A stretch of DNA of 64,000 bases from Deuterostichococcus epilithicus (GCA_033439295.1 JAVTLE010000014.1:1426001-1490000), one strand, 5' to 3'. Counted from the first letter of the stretch, positions 11,301-23,649 are shown. Numbers and translations: made by a program. The notes: a model not told the origin generated them from the sequence alone.

Positions 11301-13364
11301 TACATGCAGCAGACGGCCAAATTTGTACTGGACCTCGAAAAGCCAAGGCACCCACCCGTCTGTCCACATGTACCACGCTGTCGGTGAGGCGGCGCGCAGG
11401 AAGCGGTTGTTGGCCAGCGAGCACAATGCTGAGATGACGTTCAGCAGAATGAAGACCGCAACGACCAGCACATTCATGTTGCCCTCCAGCTTTGTGACCT
11501 ACAGCCACAGATGTTTGTCACACCTTTCTGAACTGCAGCAACCCGGTTTCATGGCCACAGTCCGGTTGCCCCCGTGCAAGGCACGCCCCTACGGAAGGCT
11601 GGTGCACGCCTGAATCTGCTGTCTTGCTTGAGCACTCTACTCCCTCACCTTGCGTGGAGCGCGGGTCCTGTTGCAAAAGATCTTGGTGTCGGTGCCGCCA
11701 AATATGATCAGGCCCAGCACCCAGTCGGTGTTCTTCAGCACGCAGCCGCGCAGTAGCAAGTTCGTTGCGTCAAGGCGCTCGGCAGCGCTGCCCAGCCTGT
11801 TCAAGGTGCCGTCGAAGTCGTACAGCCTGCAGTCATGTCGACACAGAGCTTCGGCACAGCTTGAGGTGATGAGAGATAACCCATTAACGTGGCAGCACAC
11901 GAATATACTGCTGGCGCACAGCAATCTCATAAACCGGCTTGTCTGAACCCCTCCCTAGACGACCTTCATGGGGCTTTCGTCAGAGGGCAGAGCCGACACT
12001 TGCCGCACCTCTCATTGGGGCTCTCGCACTTGATGTAGCAGGTCTGAGCGAACTCGGCCAAGTCAATTGCGGTGCATGCGGCCTTGCTGCCCCGGAAGCA
12101 GGCCTTCTGCTTGAGGTTAGTCTCCCCATCCAACGACGCCGTCTCAACATACGCGCTGTTCGTGGCTTTGTCGGAGCCGGCCAGGAACAGGATGTCGGCC
12201 GGGATGTCGGCATCCTTGGCCACCTGCAGGTGGACAGCACCGGCTGTCAAGCCATCACCCGTCGGCTCCACTTCTGTCATCCTGAGGGAGCGATGGAGGC
12301 TGTCTGTGCAAACCACAAAGAAGCATGGACGATGGCATGCAGGCAGGCACCCACGGATGCTCTCCAGCCGGCCCTGCCAACGGGCGGACTTTTGGCCGCA
12401 GCAGAAGGGTGCAGACCTTGACGACGTCGCCGACGCGCAGGTCCTGCCAGCGGGCCTGCACCTCGCCGCCGGCCCGCAGCACCGTCACCAGCCGGTGGTT
12501 CACTGCCGAATCGCTCCTGTGCCGCCGCACATCGTCCACCAATTCCTGCGCATCGAGACGCAGGACGACGGATGGTCACTGGCAGAACCAACGACTGCTC
12601 CCTTGAACAAGGGCGCGATGCAGAAGACGAGGAGTTGGACGAGTTTGGCGAGGGTGGATCTGGTTGCAGAGAGGCAGGAACCAGCAAGCTGCCTTTACCT
12701 TCATGCCGTTTAGGAGGAGCACGAAGAGGAGCGGTGCCACCGTCGTGATCCACGGCGTGGGCGACAGCTGCGGGATCATCTGCGCGCAGCACGACATCGT
12801 GCTGGCATGCGTGCATCACGGCAGGTCTACTGCATCATTGGCATAAGGTCCGGCGATACAGGACCGGAACAGATGCACTTCAATAGCGAGCTGTGTCCGC
12901 CATGAGGTGGGGAACGGGCAATCAGCGCAGAATTGGCCGAGGCACCTGCAGGAGCACGATGATGAGGAAGTAGAAGTTGGCCACGCGGCAGAACTGCTGG
13001 AACAGGTTGACCGGCAGGAAGGTCAGCGCGGTGTACTTTGAGGTGCGCACGCCGTTATGTGCAGGCCCAAGGCGCCGCCCGACCCCAAACTTTGCCAGCC
13101 ACCGCCGCAGCCGCCGCGTCCTCGCCTGCACCAGGGTTGCAGAACAGTAGATCCACCGCAAGTAACAACGTCCAAGGGCTCCTGCTGCGTGCATAACGCA
13201 GTATTTGCACTGATTGGTGCAAAAAAGGAGATTGCGCAGAGGGGGACAAGCCGCACCTCAGCAGGCACCGGCCCGTCAAGCCGGCAGTGCACCAGCCTGA
13301 AGGAATCCGCGTCGAAGTTGCAGTCCTCTGAGGTGGCGTCTGGCAGAACGGTCGGCGGCAGCAT
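5362..13364 (-). CDS. P4-type phospholipid flippase (aminophospholipid ATPase)
   Basis: Membrane ATPase that moves phospholipids from the outer or lumenal to the cytosolic leaflet, usually with a CDC50 partner. Twenty-five exons join in phase to 1222 residues, a normal P4 length. Exon starts on the minus strand: 13364, 13125, 12779, 12545, 12223, 11826, 11498, 11215, 10985, 10709, 10546, 10003, 9726, 9399, 9038, 8421, 7970, 7627, 7436, 7180, 6927, 6751, 6553, 6061 and 5592. Landmarks in order: N-terminal [29 protein letters not shown], the phosphorylation motif DKTGTLTQN (split by an intron), [12 protein letters not shown] (split), [15 protein letters not shown], the hinge motif GDGAND (split), then the C-terminal membrane helices. 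A 77-codon last exon adds a divergent tail. No catalytic motif is missing. Start chosen at the first ATG (13364) of the exon carrying FRLVHC. Confidence 0.93.
8562..8690. repeat. 32-nt direct repeat with 97-nt spacing in a flippase intron
   Basis: ggaggcatctccaacagcct and the twelve bases after it occur at 8562-8593 and again at 8659-8690. Both lie inside intron 8422-8858. This suggests a local tandem duplication. Confidence 0.85.
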
Positions 13365-15107
13365 GAGCAGTGCGCCAGGGGACGCCCAAGCTTGCAACTC
13401 AATACCGGCTGAAGATCCTGTTCCGGCCTGTTGCCACTAAAATTACACGTATGTTAGTGAGTGCTCGTCAGGCGTCCCCATCTTGACGTGCTAATGTCTG
13501 ATGCAGATGTGGGGCGTCGCCGCGCGCACGGGCCGGTTTCAGCCGATCCTGGTGTCCCCTCCTTCCGAAACTGGCGCAGCATCTTTGGTGAACGAATTGG
13601 CGTGCGAACCTTGTCAGTGTGGTTTGAAATTGCATCGTCATCGTCTGAAACGATGTCGATGGTCGCAAGGTTGCCACTAGCTTGTGGCTGGATTTCCGGG
13701 CGTCGCATGCCGGCCAAGCTTCACGATGGCCTCAGCTCAGAGCATCTGAGCTCTCATATGTCTAATCGCATGACAGCGAAAATGCCTTCGTGCCGGACGT
13801 TCCCCCCACATCCTGCCACTGAGCGTCCTGTGGCCAAGCGTATGATAACCCACAACGCCCTCATCCAATCGCTGTCGTAGTTAGACCGAGTAAGATCCTG
13901 GAAACTTACGGGGTCAGCTGCATTTGGGCAGCTGAGCTTCACGCAACAGAGCTGAAGGCATCAAACAGCTTGATGACACGCACATGAAGAACCGCCGCTC
14001 GATAGCCATTCTTGCCAGACCCATTCAACTCAATAAAGCTGATTGAACGTCAATATATCAGGCGCGGCCGAGCATAGCGGCTCTTTGACGGTGCTTGCGT
14101 TTTCTTGGAGATGGCCCTCCAGGGCGGGCCAGGACTGCGGCTAAATTGGCGGCTGGTAGTGTCCAGATTTTAGGCCACCTGGGACCTGGGTCAGACTGGG
14201 AGGTGCACGGTGGTCAGACTGTGTCACTGTGCGGCTGTTAGGTTGCTTCTTCACGCCGTCGGCCTACAAGGCCATCGTCAAAGTCGATATTACTCGTGCA
14301 GTACTATCATTTCAACGTTCCTGGTCAGCCTGTTCATATCGGCGGAAAACTAAACAGTACTACTCACGCACACGCAGTTGCTTCAGCCGCGTCTGTGCTG
14401 CACTTTAGTACTCGGGGGGCCATACACGTCTCTCCTCGACAAGCGGCTTCCCCTGCCTCCTCGTTGTCCTAGGTGCGGGCATGAGCGCCATTTCGCTCGC
14501 GCAGCATACACCGCCGTGCGTGATGTTTTGCCCGTCGCATACGATTGTTGGCGAGCCGACCCGAGTCGCACGGGCAACGAAAGTGCGGGAGACAGCTTTC
14601 GGCTCGAAGCATCCATCAGACAGTTTCCGCACGATCGACAGCGTGGTTCGCCCTGTGCAAGGCAGCCGTTTTGTCGTCGTGTACACGCCAACAGACCCCC
14701 GACATCAGCAACCTCGGTCGGGGGTCTGCAGCAAACTGTCGATCGGCAGACGCCCGACCCACAATGTTTCGTGGTTCTAGATCCAGATGCTGCCGATCAA
14801 TTGTGACACACGGTTGAGTTCGACACTTCAAAGTCACACACGTGTTCGGCGGCCAGAAGCCGCCAGGCAGCATTCAGACGTCCTGGTCAGCTTGCGCTAA
14901 TTTGAGAAGCGAAAGGACGTTACAGGGAGTGTTACCATATATATGCAGATTCGAGACTCTCAGCCTATGCCAATGTCTGTGTGCCCCAGGGACCGGACAA
15001 GAGGCTGCCCCCTGCTGCGCACGCTGATGAGATTATGGTCAAACCATTCACAAGTCTCCAGCATTCGCCTGACTTTCTGTGCCTCGCGCATTGCAGGTTC
15101 ACGCACG
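13365..15107. other. Long intergenic region between divergently transcribed flippase and expansin genes
   Basis: About 1.7 kb between two head-to-head starts, so it must hold both promoters. Long open frames around 13.46-13.88 and 14.38-14.82 kb show no recognisable protein and occur in overlapping frames. I see no RNA gene. The one clear structure is the hairpin at 14692-14728. Confidence 0.55.
14692..14728. repeat. Perfect 12-bp inverted repeat (hairpin)
   Basis: cagacccccgac (14692-14703) is the exact reverse complement of gtcgggggtctg (14717-14728), separated by a 13-nt loop. It lies about 380 bases upstream of the expansin start. A transcript end, a protein-binding palindrome or a mobile-element remnant are all possible. 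Confidence 0.8.
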
Positions 15108-17877
15108 ATGAACACGAAGTGCTGCTCGACACACCCTACAGCGTGTAGAAAGCTAACGCTGCCGCGAGCTGCACTCTGCGCGGTGGTTGCTGCCGCAGCC
15201 TGCCTGACGTGCATCCCGGCGGTCGACGGCATCACTCCTCTGAGCCCGTGGGAAAATGGGATCGCCACCAACTACGTACGGAAAATCATACTTATAACGT
15301 GTGGCGGTTTGCATCAGGTTGCTTTGGCGCCTTCTGTGTATTTTGATAGAGCTGCCGTCGCAGGCTGATGGCGGCAGAGCGTTCTGATGGCATGCATTTC
15401 CCGTCGACACAGGGTGGCCAAGCAGATGGCATGAGCCCTTCGTCGCCATCATTTGGGACCCTCGCCGGCAGCTGTGGTTATGGAGAGATGAGCCGGAGCA
15501 CGTGAGCTAGCAAGATGCAGATAAAGTACCGTAGTGAGCTTACCAAAATCAGTGGTCAGCAGTCACTTACGTATCAGCGCTGTTCTTGTTGCAGGTACCC
15601 TTTTTGGTCAGTCGGCGCACTTGCAACTTCGAACCACTTCTATCAAGCTGGACCACTGAACGGCTGCGGACAGGTGAGGGCACTTTCTGATGCAGTGCAC
15701 GGCTGTCTGACATAAGGACAGTAGTGTGTGCTCGCCAGCTCTAGGAGATGGGCACAGATTGGCGCCTGCTGCATCTTGGCTAGCAGGAATGAACTTGTAC
15801 AAACGTTTGGAAAGCTGAATCCGGTATGGTGCTTCTGGCAGTGTTTCCAGGTTGAGTGCCTGAGTACAGTGGAAGAAAATGTGGGCGGCTGCAGCAGTGG
15901 TGCGTGCGGCACTGTCCTCATGCACGGGGCGGAGGTGCCATTGTGACAACCAGATATTCTTTGAGATACGGTTTGTGTCAGCACGCATGCAGCCTAGCAA
16001 GATTCAGTTTGGTTCAAGCTTGGCCATGCGCATGCATGCAGATCCCAGCCTGCGGAGTGTTGTGATCATGATCTCGGACGAATGTGAGCAGATGCCGCCT
16101 GTACTGCTGACTGCTGCCTATATAGTGCTACTGCTTTCGAGTTGTGCGCCTGTAATAGTAGCACGCCTCGGTGGCTGGCGCCATGCTGCCGGTCCTGAGC
16201 GTTATATTTGTTGAAATTCCCACGGCAGGCCCCGGATGCGCTTCAAACCAGCTCGACCTGCAGGCACTTACATTTGACAAGGTATGTTTGCTAAATTTCT
16301 CTTACACAAGCCTGCAGTCGCAGATCTGAACATCTTCTCTGCGTCTATCAAATGATGACTGCTGATCGTATTCCGAGGTGGCTGGCATCCGCATGCAGAT
16401 GGCGCCGATGACTGTTGGCAGAATCAACATGCGCTACAGGTATGTACAGGATCCAATCCCAGGAACTATGTATGTGTCGTGCCTGAACTCCCGAGATGAT
16501 CATCAAGCCTGGTCTCATCAGGCTCGTTCGCTCACTCAGTCCAGCCCATGTTGCAGGCGTGTCGAGTGCACGCCGCCTGCAGACATGAAGGTGCAGATCA
16601 CAGACAACCGCGGCTCTGGCGCATGGATCCGCCTGAACGTCCAAGGTGACGTCCCTGATCTATCTTCGAAGGAGGAGTTTCTGGACGCTGCCTGACCCAG
16701 CAGCATTTTCAGATTTGGGCTGCCTTGGTAGGTTGCATGTCACTGCTGGACCTCTCTTTCACCTGCTTTATTCATAAGGTACTGGAACGCTTTGTGCAAC
16801 ATAAGTCAGTGTCGAATGAGGCAAGTCGAACGAAGTCCGCCTGCGCGCAGAGACCGGTGGACGTGGCGCGGTGCAGGGGGTGCAGCTGCAGGGCAGCGGC
16901 GGCTCTTCCAGCTGGCAGGCCATGAACAATGTGTGGGGCGCCGCCTGGGAGAGCAACGACGTGCCGCCCGGCTCCATCAGCTTCCGCTTCGTGCCCGACC
17001 AGGGGGGCGAGGTCAGATTTCCTAATTGATCTTGCGCCCGCCAAACCACACCTTATTAGAAGCGGGCATTTGTTGCGATTCTTGGAAGTGAGCGTCAGTA
17101 CAGTGCTGACAGGTGCTGCAAGCTGCGCACGCGCTGTCCCTTATTGCAACACCAGGGCATGAAGGAGACTGAAAACTGCTTTCTGCGGTGCAGGTGACGG
17201 CCTACGACATCCCCAACGGCTCGACCACAGGCATGCTGCCAACAAATGTGCAGGTGGGGTGCACGCGATATTCTCTCTGCGCTGCTGAGCATACCTAGCG
17301 TCATTGTGCGCTGGGGCTGATATGCGTGTAGCAGTCGAGCTACAAGCTGCACAGCTCAGTGTAATCCTTCACCCGATTCAGATGTTTGCTGACGCCTCAG
17401 TCCTCTGACCCCAACAAACAGTCACTCAACTGCTGGTGATATCACTGTTCTTCTTGATATGCAATTCACCATGCACGACCCGCCACCTGCAGCAGGGCAA
17501 CGGCAGGCAGCAAACCAAGGCGTTGTGAGTGCTACTTGCTAGAGTCTGCTTGCTGCAGCATGCGACCCAGTAGACATATGTGCGTGGCGAAATAGATAAA
17601 CGTTGGCGTGCAAAGCCTATGCACATATGCCACTCGGTACATGTCGCAAAAACTGTGCTGATGCCACGATGCCATCCTCACTCCAGTGTTTCTGTCCTTG
17701 CAGGTCGAGGCATTCTCAGGCCCGCCAGACTACACCACCACAACAGCCGACTCCTCTGCTTCCAGCAGCCCGCCTGGCGGCGAAGCTACCTCCTCCATAC
17801 CGCCATCTCCCTCCCTGCCACCATCCTCTTCAACATCAGTAGGACGGCGCTCCCGTCGGCTGAGCAGCTACCTGTGA
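15108..17877 (+). CDS. Secreted expansin
   Basis: Cell-wall loosening protein without hydrolytic activity in the known family. Eleven exons join in phase to 341 residues: 15108-15275, 15413-15501, 15595-15673, 15851-15899, 16042-16083, 16229-16281, 16378-16439, 16557-16645, 16851-17011, 17194-17253 and 17704-17877. Residues 1 to about 40 look like a signal peptide (ALCAVVAAAACLTCIPAVDG). Domain 1 follows, with FGTLAGSCGYG, SVGALATSNHFYQAGPLNGCGQ split across the join, DECPGCASNQLDL (matching the HFD region, aspartate kept) and VGRINMRYRRVEC. Domain 2 has GAVQGVQLQGSGG, SWQAMNNVWGAAWE and VTAYDIPNGSTTG. The last exon adds a Thr/Ser/Pro tail ending in basic residues, unusual for a canonical expansin. 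The ATG at 15108 is chosen because it begins the signal peptide. Confidence 0.92.
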
Positions 17878-18303
17878 TGAGTTTTTGCCAGCGCGCCAAT
17901 TTTGGGTCAGTATGCAATTAGGGGGGGCCACGCAACGAGCAGGAGAGTGTGCTTGTTCCCTGCAGAATGAATGGTGACTGTGGCGGCTTTGAGTATATCA
18001 TGCATTGTGCAGCCTGGATGCATCGTGCAGCCTGGTAAGGCTGTTGGCTTGACGGGCCTGGCTTTTTCCGGTTGGAACTAAAACTCTGGAACATGGAGTC
18101 GTCAGCTGGTGTGTCTCGTCGCCGTCTTGTCTGTGGCAGCATAAGCACATCAAATGTATGGTTCACTTCTTCTTGCTAAATCTTGTTTAATGTTTTAGAG
18201 CGCCTGTCGGGGATTTTTCTCTGAGTGGAACACGCCTTGTTTAGGTTTTGAAATGGAGTGAGAATATCTCTTGATGGCCGTGGTGTAAGCTAGTTTCAAC
18301 TGG
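17878..18303. other. Convergent intergenic spacer
   Basis: Between the expansin stop and the ERCC1 stop. No coding conservation or structured RNA was recognised. Confidence 0.5.
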
Positions 18304-20796
18304 TCAGAGAAACACGAACGCATCCCCTGCATTGGCCTCAGCTTCTGTGTCATCCTCATCACCCCCGATCTCAGCGACGTGGTCGTTTGCCACTGCTGCC
18401 GCCATTGATCCGCCCATGCCTTCCCCGTCCTGCTTCTGCAGCGTGCCCCCTTCGTCGGCACGTAACCCGAAGGCGACTGCTTCCCCTCCCTCTGCTGCCG
18501 GCGGCTGCCGCTGCAGCATGCGCCGGAAGGGTTCGTGGAAAGTTTCGTACAGCCTCCGGACCTTTGTGGGGCCGATACCGGGACATGCCGACAGCTCCTC
18601 CATGCTTGCCTGCACCAGCAGCCCACTACTCAGCATACCCTTGTGATTGAGAAGAACACACTTCACCATGCATGCATCCCACGAACGCCAGCACCAGCAC
18701 TATGAATGCCCCTCGACGCTTGCCCCCACGTGCGCCGCTGCCAACATCAGCTGCCAGAAACTAGCGCACCAATACATTAGATCTGAGATCTGAGTTCAAC
18801 CAGGACTAAGCAGCACCTGCATGATGCCGGCGGCGGACTTGAAGGTGCGGCCGAGGGTGAGCACGTCGGTGCGGTTGACGCCGCGCACGGACGTCACCAC
18901 AGCATTGAGCCGCGACAGGTAGTCCTCCTCCACACGCCCCTGTATGAAAATACATGGAAGTAGGCTGGAAGTAGGGTTTCGTCAGAGGATCCCTGACGCG
19001 AGATGACCTGACGACAGGGTGAGGTCCGGCGCCCGGCGCCCGATGACGCTGCGGCCCCCGGACGTGCAGCATGGCATCCGCTGCAACTCGGTCCCGACGG
19101 CTGAGCCGCGGTGTCAAGGACCCAAGGCTTGCTCTGGCCGTGATGTGGCACCCGACCCTGGCCTCTGCAAGCAACTTTACCAGAATCTGCTGCTGCGGCG
19201 GCGTCCCGTGCGCACCTGGATTGCGTCCGCTGGCTTCGTCTCGAAGCTCTTGAACGTCTCCAGGTACCGCGCGCATTCCTGCAGAAAGGCCAGCACCTTG
19301 TCTGGACCCTGACTGTCAGTGTGGGTCTGCACAGGGACACGTCAGAAAGGCTCGACCTGCAAGCGAAGCGTGTCACTGTTTGCAATCAGGCGCCGTGTTC
19401 CTGCGTCGGCAAAGGGCACCCTGACAGGGTGATCTTCAGCGTGCAAGCAGGCACCAAATGTCGCACCTGGACGCTGAAGGCGCAGAAGAGCGTGCAATCG
19501 TTCAGTAGTGCCGCGCGCGTCACCTGCGGCACATGCTGGGACGGCCGCTGTCACCAGCCGCGTCCATGATAACTGGCGGAAGCCCTCTGGCCCAGGACGG
19601 ACAACATGCACGAGCTTCCTGGGGTTCCTGTGCCGGCACAGGCTTGCGCCTTCCCTTCTTTGCACACCCGGGCAGGAAACTCTCAGAAGTGACATTTTTC
19701 TACGAGATGTCTATCTAAAGACAAGATTTAACCTGGCTGAGGGGCTCCACCACATCGTCCACATCCACATGGCACAGGATGATGCGCAGGCGGTAGCCGC
19801 GCTGCAGCTGCTTTATCCGGTGGTGCACGTACTCCGGCTTCAGCAGATGGAACCTGCAGCGCCGCCGACAAGGCAGAATCAGTCGTCTTGTGATGAGCGT
19901 GGGGATCCGGCTGCAGCAGCACACAGCAGAGCGGGCGGACAACACGCAGGATGTAGGATGCTCGCGCATGTGCATCGTTCGTCTGCCGCATTCAGCGAGT
20001 GCTGCGCTATCATCAACGCAATATAGTGCACCAGACCTGAATGCTAAGATATTAGCGGTCAACGGAGCAGCGTGCCTAAGTGACAGGAAGAGGGCGCAGG
20101 TGCCGGGCCCCATTTGGTAGTCCGGCAGGATGTCGCCGTACTGCCAGCGCAGGTTGCGGATGTGGCGCAGCAGCGGGTTGCCCTCCTGCCGCCGGCTGAC
20201 GATGATGGCATTTGGGTTGACCTGCGCTTCGCTACCTCGCTTCAGTACCAGATTGTCATTGATGCGCTGGACTCCAGCGCCGCTCTTGAACACGGCACTG
20301 CGGCCGTGCTTTGCAGCAGTCAGGCGTCACAGCCTGGAATGACTGCAGATTTTGAACGACAACGTGCAGGCGAATTAGAAAGTTCTTGCAGAGGACGGCG
20401 TAGATCTCTGACCTGATCCAGCGGGAGGCCGGCAGGACCGACATTGCCGGTGTTGACCGGACCGCGCTGTGGAGCTGCGGGGGAGGAACCTGCAGCTGCA
20501 TGTGGTCTCTGCGCGGCTGAGACACCATGGCCCGAACCTGAAGGCCCAGCAGGCCTCTGAGCTGATGTGGGCGCCTGCTGCTGGCTGCAAGAGCGCGACA
20601 CATGGTCTTGTCAGCTGCAGCGTCGCCGGTGGTTTCGCGACGGTCCCCGCGGCATGGTTTGGCCTCTGCAGGTCAGATCATGCAGTGTTGTGCTTTCAGG
20701 CCGCATGCAGCAAATGGCGCGCCTGGGCACTTTGCGCTTCAGCGGCTGGCCGCTGCCCACGAAGCTGAAATCGTTCGGAGTCTCTCCACCGCTCAT
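18304..20796 (-). CDS. ERCC1: ERCC1 DNA excision repair protein
   Basis: Non-catalytic partner of the XPF endonuclease, needed for the 5' incision in nucleotide excision repair and for crosslink repair. Central domain: NPNAIIVSRRQEGNPLLRHI, YGDILPDYQMGPGTCALFLS, then FHLLKPEYVHHRIKQL and LRIILCHVDVDDVVEPL. These are followed by RAALLNDCTLFCAFSVQ, YLETFKSFETKPADAIQ and a tandem helix-hairpin-helix region (RTDVLTLGRTFKSAAGI, then ACPGIGPTKVRRLYETFHEP). The tail after the second hairpin is acidic and low in complexity, ending at 18304. One intron has a GC donor (20075-20074). The 5' end is uncertain. The exon near 20.4-20.6 kb is disordered and lacks an ATG in the best frame; ATG 20796, beginning MSGGETPND, is a plausible first exon. 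Confidence 0.88.
20074..20075 (-). other. GC splice donor in ERCC1
   Basis: On the minus strand the exon ends ctgtcacttag and the intron starts gcacgc. Joining to the exon that begins gttccatctg gives SLR-FHLL in frame. No GT donor preserves this join. Confidence 0.7.
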
Positions 20797-21234
20797 CTTA
20801 CGGCTTTGTTCAAACGCTCGGTGTGTCAATTGCTTTCGACTGTGCGCCGACTGGCTCCGGTCGACGGGCTCTGGAAGGCAGGTATTGCTCACTGATACAA
20901 TGCGGCCTGCAGTATTGTACCATTCAGCCACTCGGCTGCAACAGATTCAGAGACGTGTGTTACCAAAACCTGCGCTGCAAATTGCGACAACCACGCAACA
21001 TGTCGTGCTTTGCCTGCTTCGCTGCCAACACGCATGCACATCACGATATCTTGTCAAGCCGTACAAACCTGCTCAACCGTCCAACAGTGCGCTTTCAGCA
21101 TCTGTGGCAAGCGTCCTGCTGCTCGCTCGCCGCCATACTTGACTGCGCCCGCGTTGACATAGCGACGCTCAGATCGCAGGAAGCTGAGTGTTTGTTGGAT
21201 CAGCACCTGGCGGGACTAAGTTGCGCCAAACGCG
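20797..21234. other. Divergent spacer between ERCC1 and the Fes1/SIL1-like gene
   Basis: About 440 bases between two opposing starts, so probably a shared promoter region. No repeat or RNA gene was recognised. Confidence 0.45.
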
Positions 21235-23446
21235 ATGTCCCGATCGCATATGTCTGACCGCGCGCTGACCGCCTTGTCCTTGGTGTGCGGCCTCATCAGC
21301 ATCGCCTGCTGCAGTGGTGCAATCAATCAGACAGCGCCGGCGGCGCAGCAAACGTTCGAAGGCGTGGACATTGCGGCCGCTGCAGCGGCCGCAAACGCTG
21401 CTCCAGAGGACTCCAAGGAGCTTGAAGGGCTCCTCCACTGGGCCATAGGTGTGAAGCCGATCTGGGTGCCCATGACCGCAGCGCATGGCCACATCATGCA
21501 TACTTGACCTTGGTGTCATGTGCATGATCTTTTGCGGGGCTGAGCAGTGCTGCCATGTGACGTCCTTGCAGAACACTCGGACCCGGACAGGCTGCACGAG
21601 GCCGCACAGACGCTGCAGGACCCAGCATCGCTGCATCGCCGCCGCGAGGAGATGCGCGCAGTCATTGAGGCCATGCGACAGGTTAGGGTCGGGCCGGCAG
21701 CAGCACGTCCGAGCCAGCAGAAATGGACTGCATGTGCTCAACCGTGCCATTGTTCAAACAAGTACTGCACACTGACAGGAGCCCACTGAGGCTGATGAGA
21801 TGAAAGTGGCGATTGCCGCGCTGCGAGCGGGCGACACAACGGAGCAGCTGGCGGCCCTGCAGCAGCTCAAGGAACTCGTCAGGCCAATCGATAACGCCAA
21901 TGGTATGCAGAGCTGTTTCTGGCTGCTGTGACCCAATTGGACTGCCAAGACTGTGACGAACGTTCTTGTCACCCATGGTGAGACGGATGCAAACTGGTCA
22001 GTTGTGGCTCTCATGCAGACCTGCGGCCGCTGGGCGGCATCGAGCCGCTCGTAGCGGCGCTTGGCAACGCCGATCTGGGCATCAGGGCCGCGGCAGCAGG
22101 CGTGCTGGCAACGGCGGCTTCGAATAACGTAAAGGCGCAGGCAGATGTGGCGGACGCGTGCCCTGACATCATCGAGAAGCTCCTGCAGGTCGGTGCCATG
22201 GAAACTTTGTGCCGCCGGGCTGCATCAGGACTGGAATCCAGGGCTGCCACACCCAAACAGTCCATCGCGCTGGCGCTGCCGGTCTTGTAGCCTGTTTGCC
22301 TCTTGACGCGCCTGCAAGTCGCCTTGCCTTCCTGACTGTGTTTTACGATTGCATCGGACGAGGCTGCCTGGCTCATCGGCTGCAGGTGCTGCAGTCCTAT
22401 GATACGGAGACGGCGCTGAAGGGCCTTTATGCCATGGGCGTGTTCCTGCGCAACAGCGCCCCCAACCGGCAGCACTTTTTCAGACAGGTGGAATTCATCA
22501 CGACGTTCCCCCCGCCAACCCTTGTACCTGCGCCAAATCATGCTCTGCAGCCTGTTTTGCTCCATGCGATATTTAACGATCTCTGGTCTTGATGAGTCCT
22601 GCCGTCATGGGCCGGACTGATGTGTCCATTGTGCAGTTGCAACAAACCTTCAATGTTTGCAGGGCGGCCTGGAGGCACTGCAGCAACGCTTCATGGAGGC
22701 GGGGTTGCCAGGGAACATCCGGGGCAAGGCGCTCGACCTGGTGGCCGACCTTGCCAAGGACGGCCTCCCGCGGCCGCTGGTACAGACGCGCTGACTTTCC
22801 GACACAGCTTCGTATCACCAGCATGTTGACCATTGATGCTCAGGCTCATGCTCCTGTACTCCCTCTGTGCTTGCACAGCAAGCCCGCCATCTGGCGACAG
22901 TGCTGAGGCGCAGCGGTTTCTCGTTGGCAGACCGAGGCGTTCCTGGAGGGTTTGGTCACGACGCTGAGCGGCTCGCTGCCGGGCGACTGGCCCACCCTGG
23001 AGCGCGCGCTGTCTGCGGCATTGGCGCTAGTCTCGCAGCCGGCTTCGCACGGGATTCGCCTCCTGGCCGCCGGCCTGCAGCAAGCGCTGGGTGACGCCCG
23101 CAGCACGCTCAGCGGCAGCGGCGGCGGCGTCGGCGGGGGCGCGGGCAGCGCACCCGACTGGGACAAGGACGATCAGGCATACGCTCAACAACTGCTGCAG
23201 CTGGTAGACAATGTGGAAAGCAGCCTGCGGCAGCAGCAGCCGGCGGGCGGCGGGCGCCAGACGGCAGCAGGCGCAGGCGCGGCGGCCGGCCGGCCTGCTG
23301 CATTGGATGAGGCGGCAGATGAGCCCGAGATCGTGATGCTGGGGCCAGCAAAGGGTGCGGCACACCCAGCCGCAAACTCGAAGGCGACCAAGCTGGGCGA
23401 GCCTGACACGAGTGCGGCTGAAGCGCGCAGTGTGGATGAGCTGTAG
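21235..23446 (+). CDS. Fes1/SIL1-type Hsp70 nucleotide exchange factor, apparently ER-targeted
   Basis: Armadillo-repeat exchange factor that releases ADP from an Hsp70. Seven exons join in phase to 450 residues: 21235-21448, 21572-21681, 21779-21902, 22019-22188, 22386-22487, 22663-22779 and 22931-23446. After the start comes a hydrophobic stretch (ALTALSLVCGLISIACCSG) that looks like a signal peptide. The Fes1 entry motif LLHWAIEHSDPDRL follows, then armadillo segments (GGIEPLVAALGNADLGIRAA; ALKGLYAMGVFLRNSAPNRQ; GGLEALQQRFMEAGLPGNI). The last exon is long and rich in Gly, Gln and Ala and ends SVDEL. Signal peptide plus VDEL suggests an ER-lumenal SIL1-like protein acting on BiP, rather than cytosolic Fes1. 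The family is clear; the ER location is inferred. Confidence 0.85.
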
Positions 23447-23649
23447 GTTTGTGGAGAACGAGATCAGCCAGCCGAAACCCCTACATTGGTGTGCTTGATC
23501 AGCCTGCGGCTGGCGATGTCTGATGTGTCGGCTGCTGGCTGCCATTGGTGCCAAGGTGGAACGTCGCGCTGACCGGCCTGTGATCTGAGCTCTGAACAGT
23601 CGTGACCGCCTCATGGCCAGAGCAGACGACCTCGCATCTGCTGCTGCTT

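Noticed and set aside
14378-14817. Overlapping open frames that might encode a transposon protein
   Set aside because: No motif is recognisable, several frames are open at once, and no terminal repeats or target duplication could be seen.
20256-20603. ATG at 20603 as the ERCC1 start
   Set aside because: It opens a frame of unlikely composition; the alternative frame has the Pro/Ser/Ala/Gln-rich character of ERCC1 N-termini but needs an upstream start exon.
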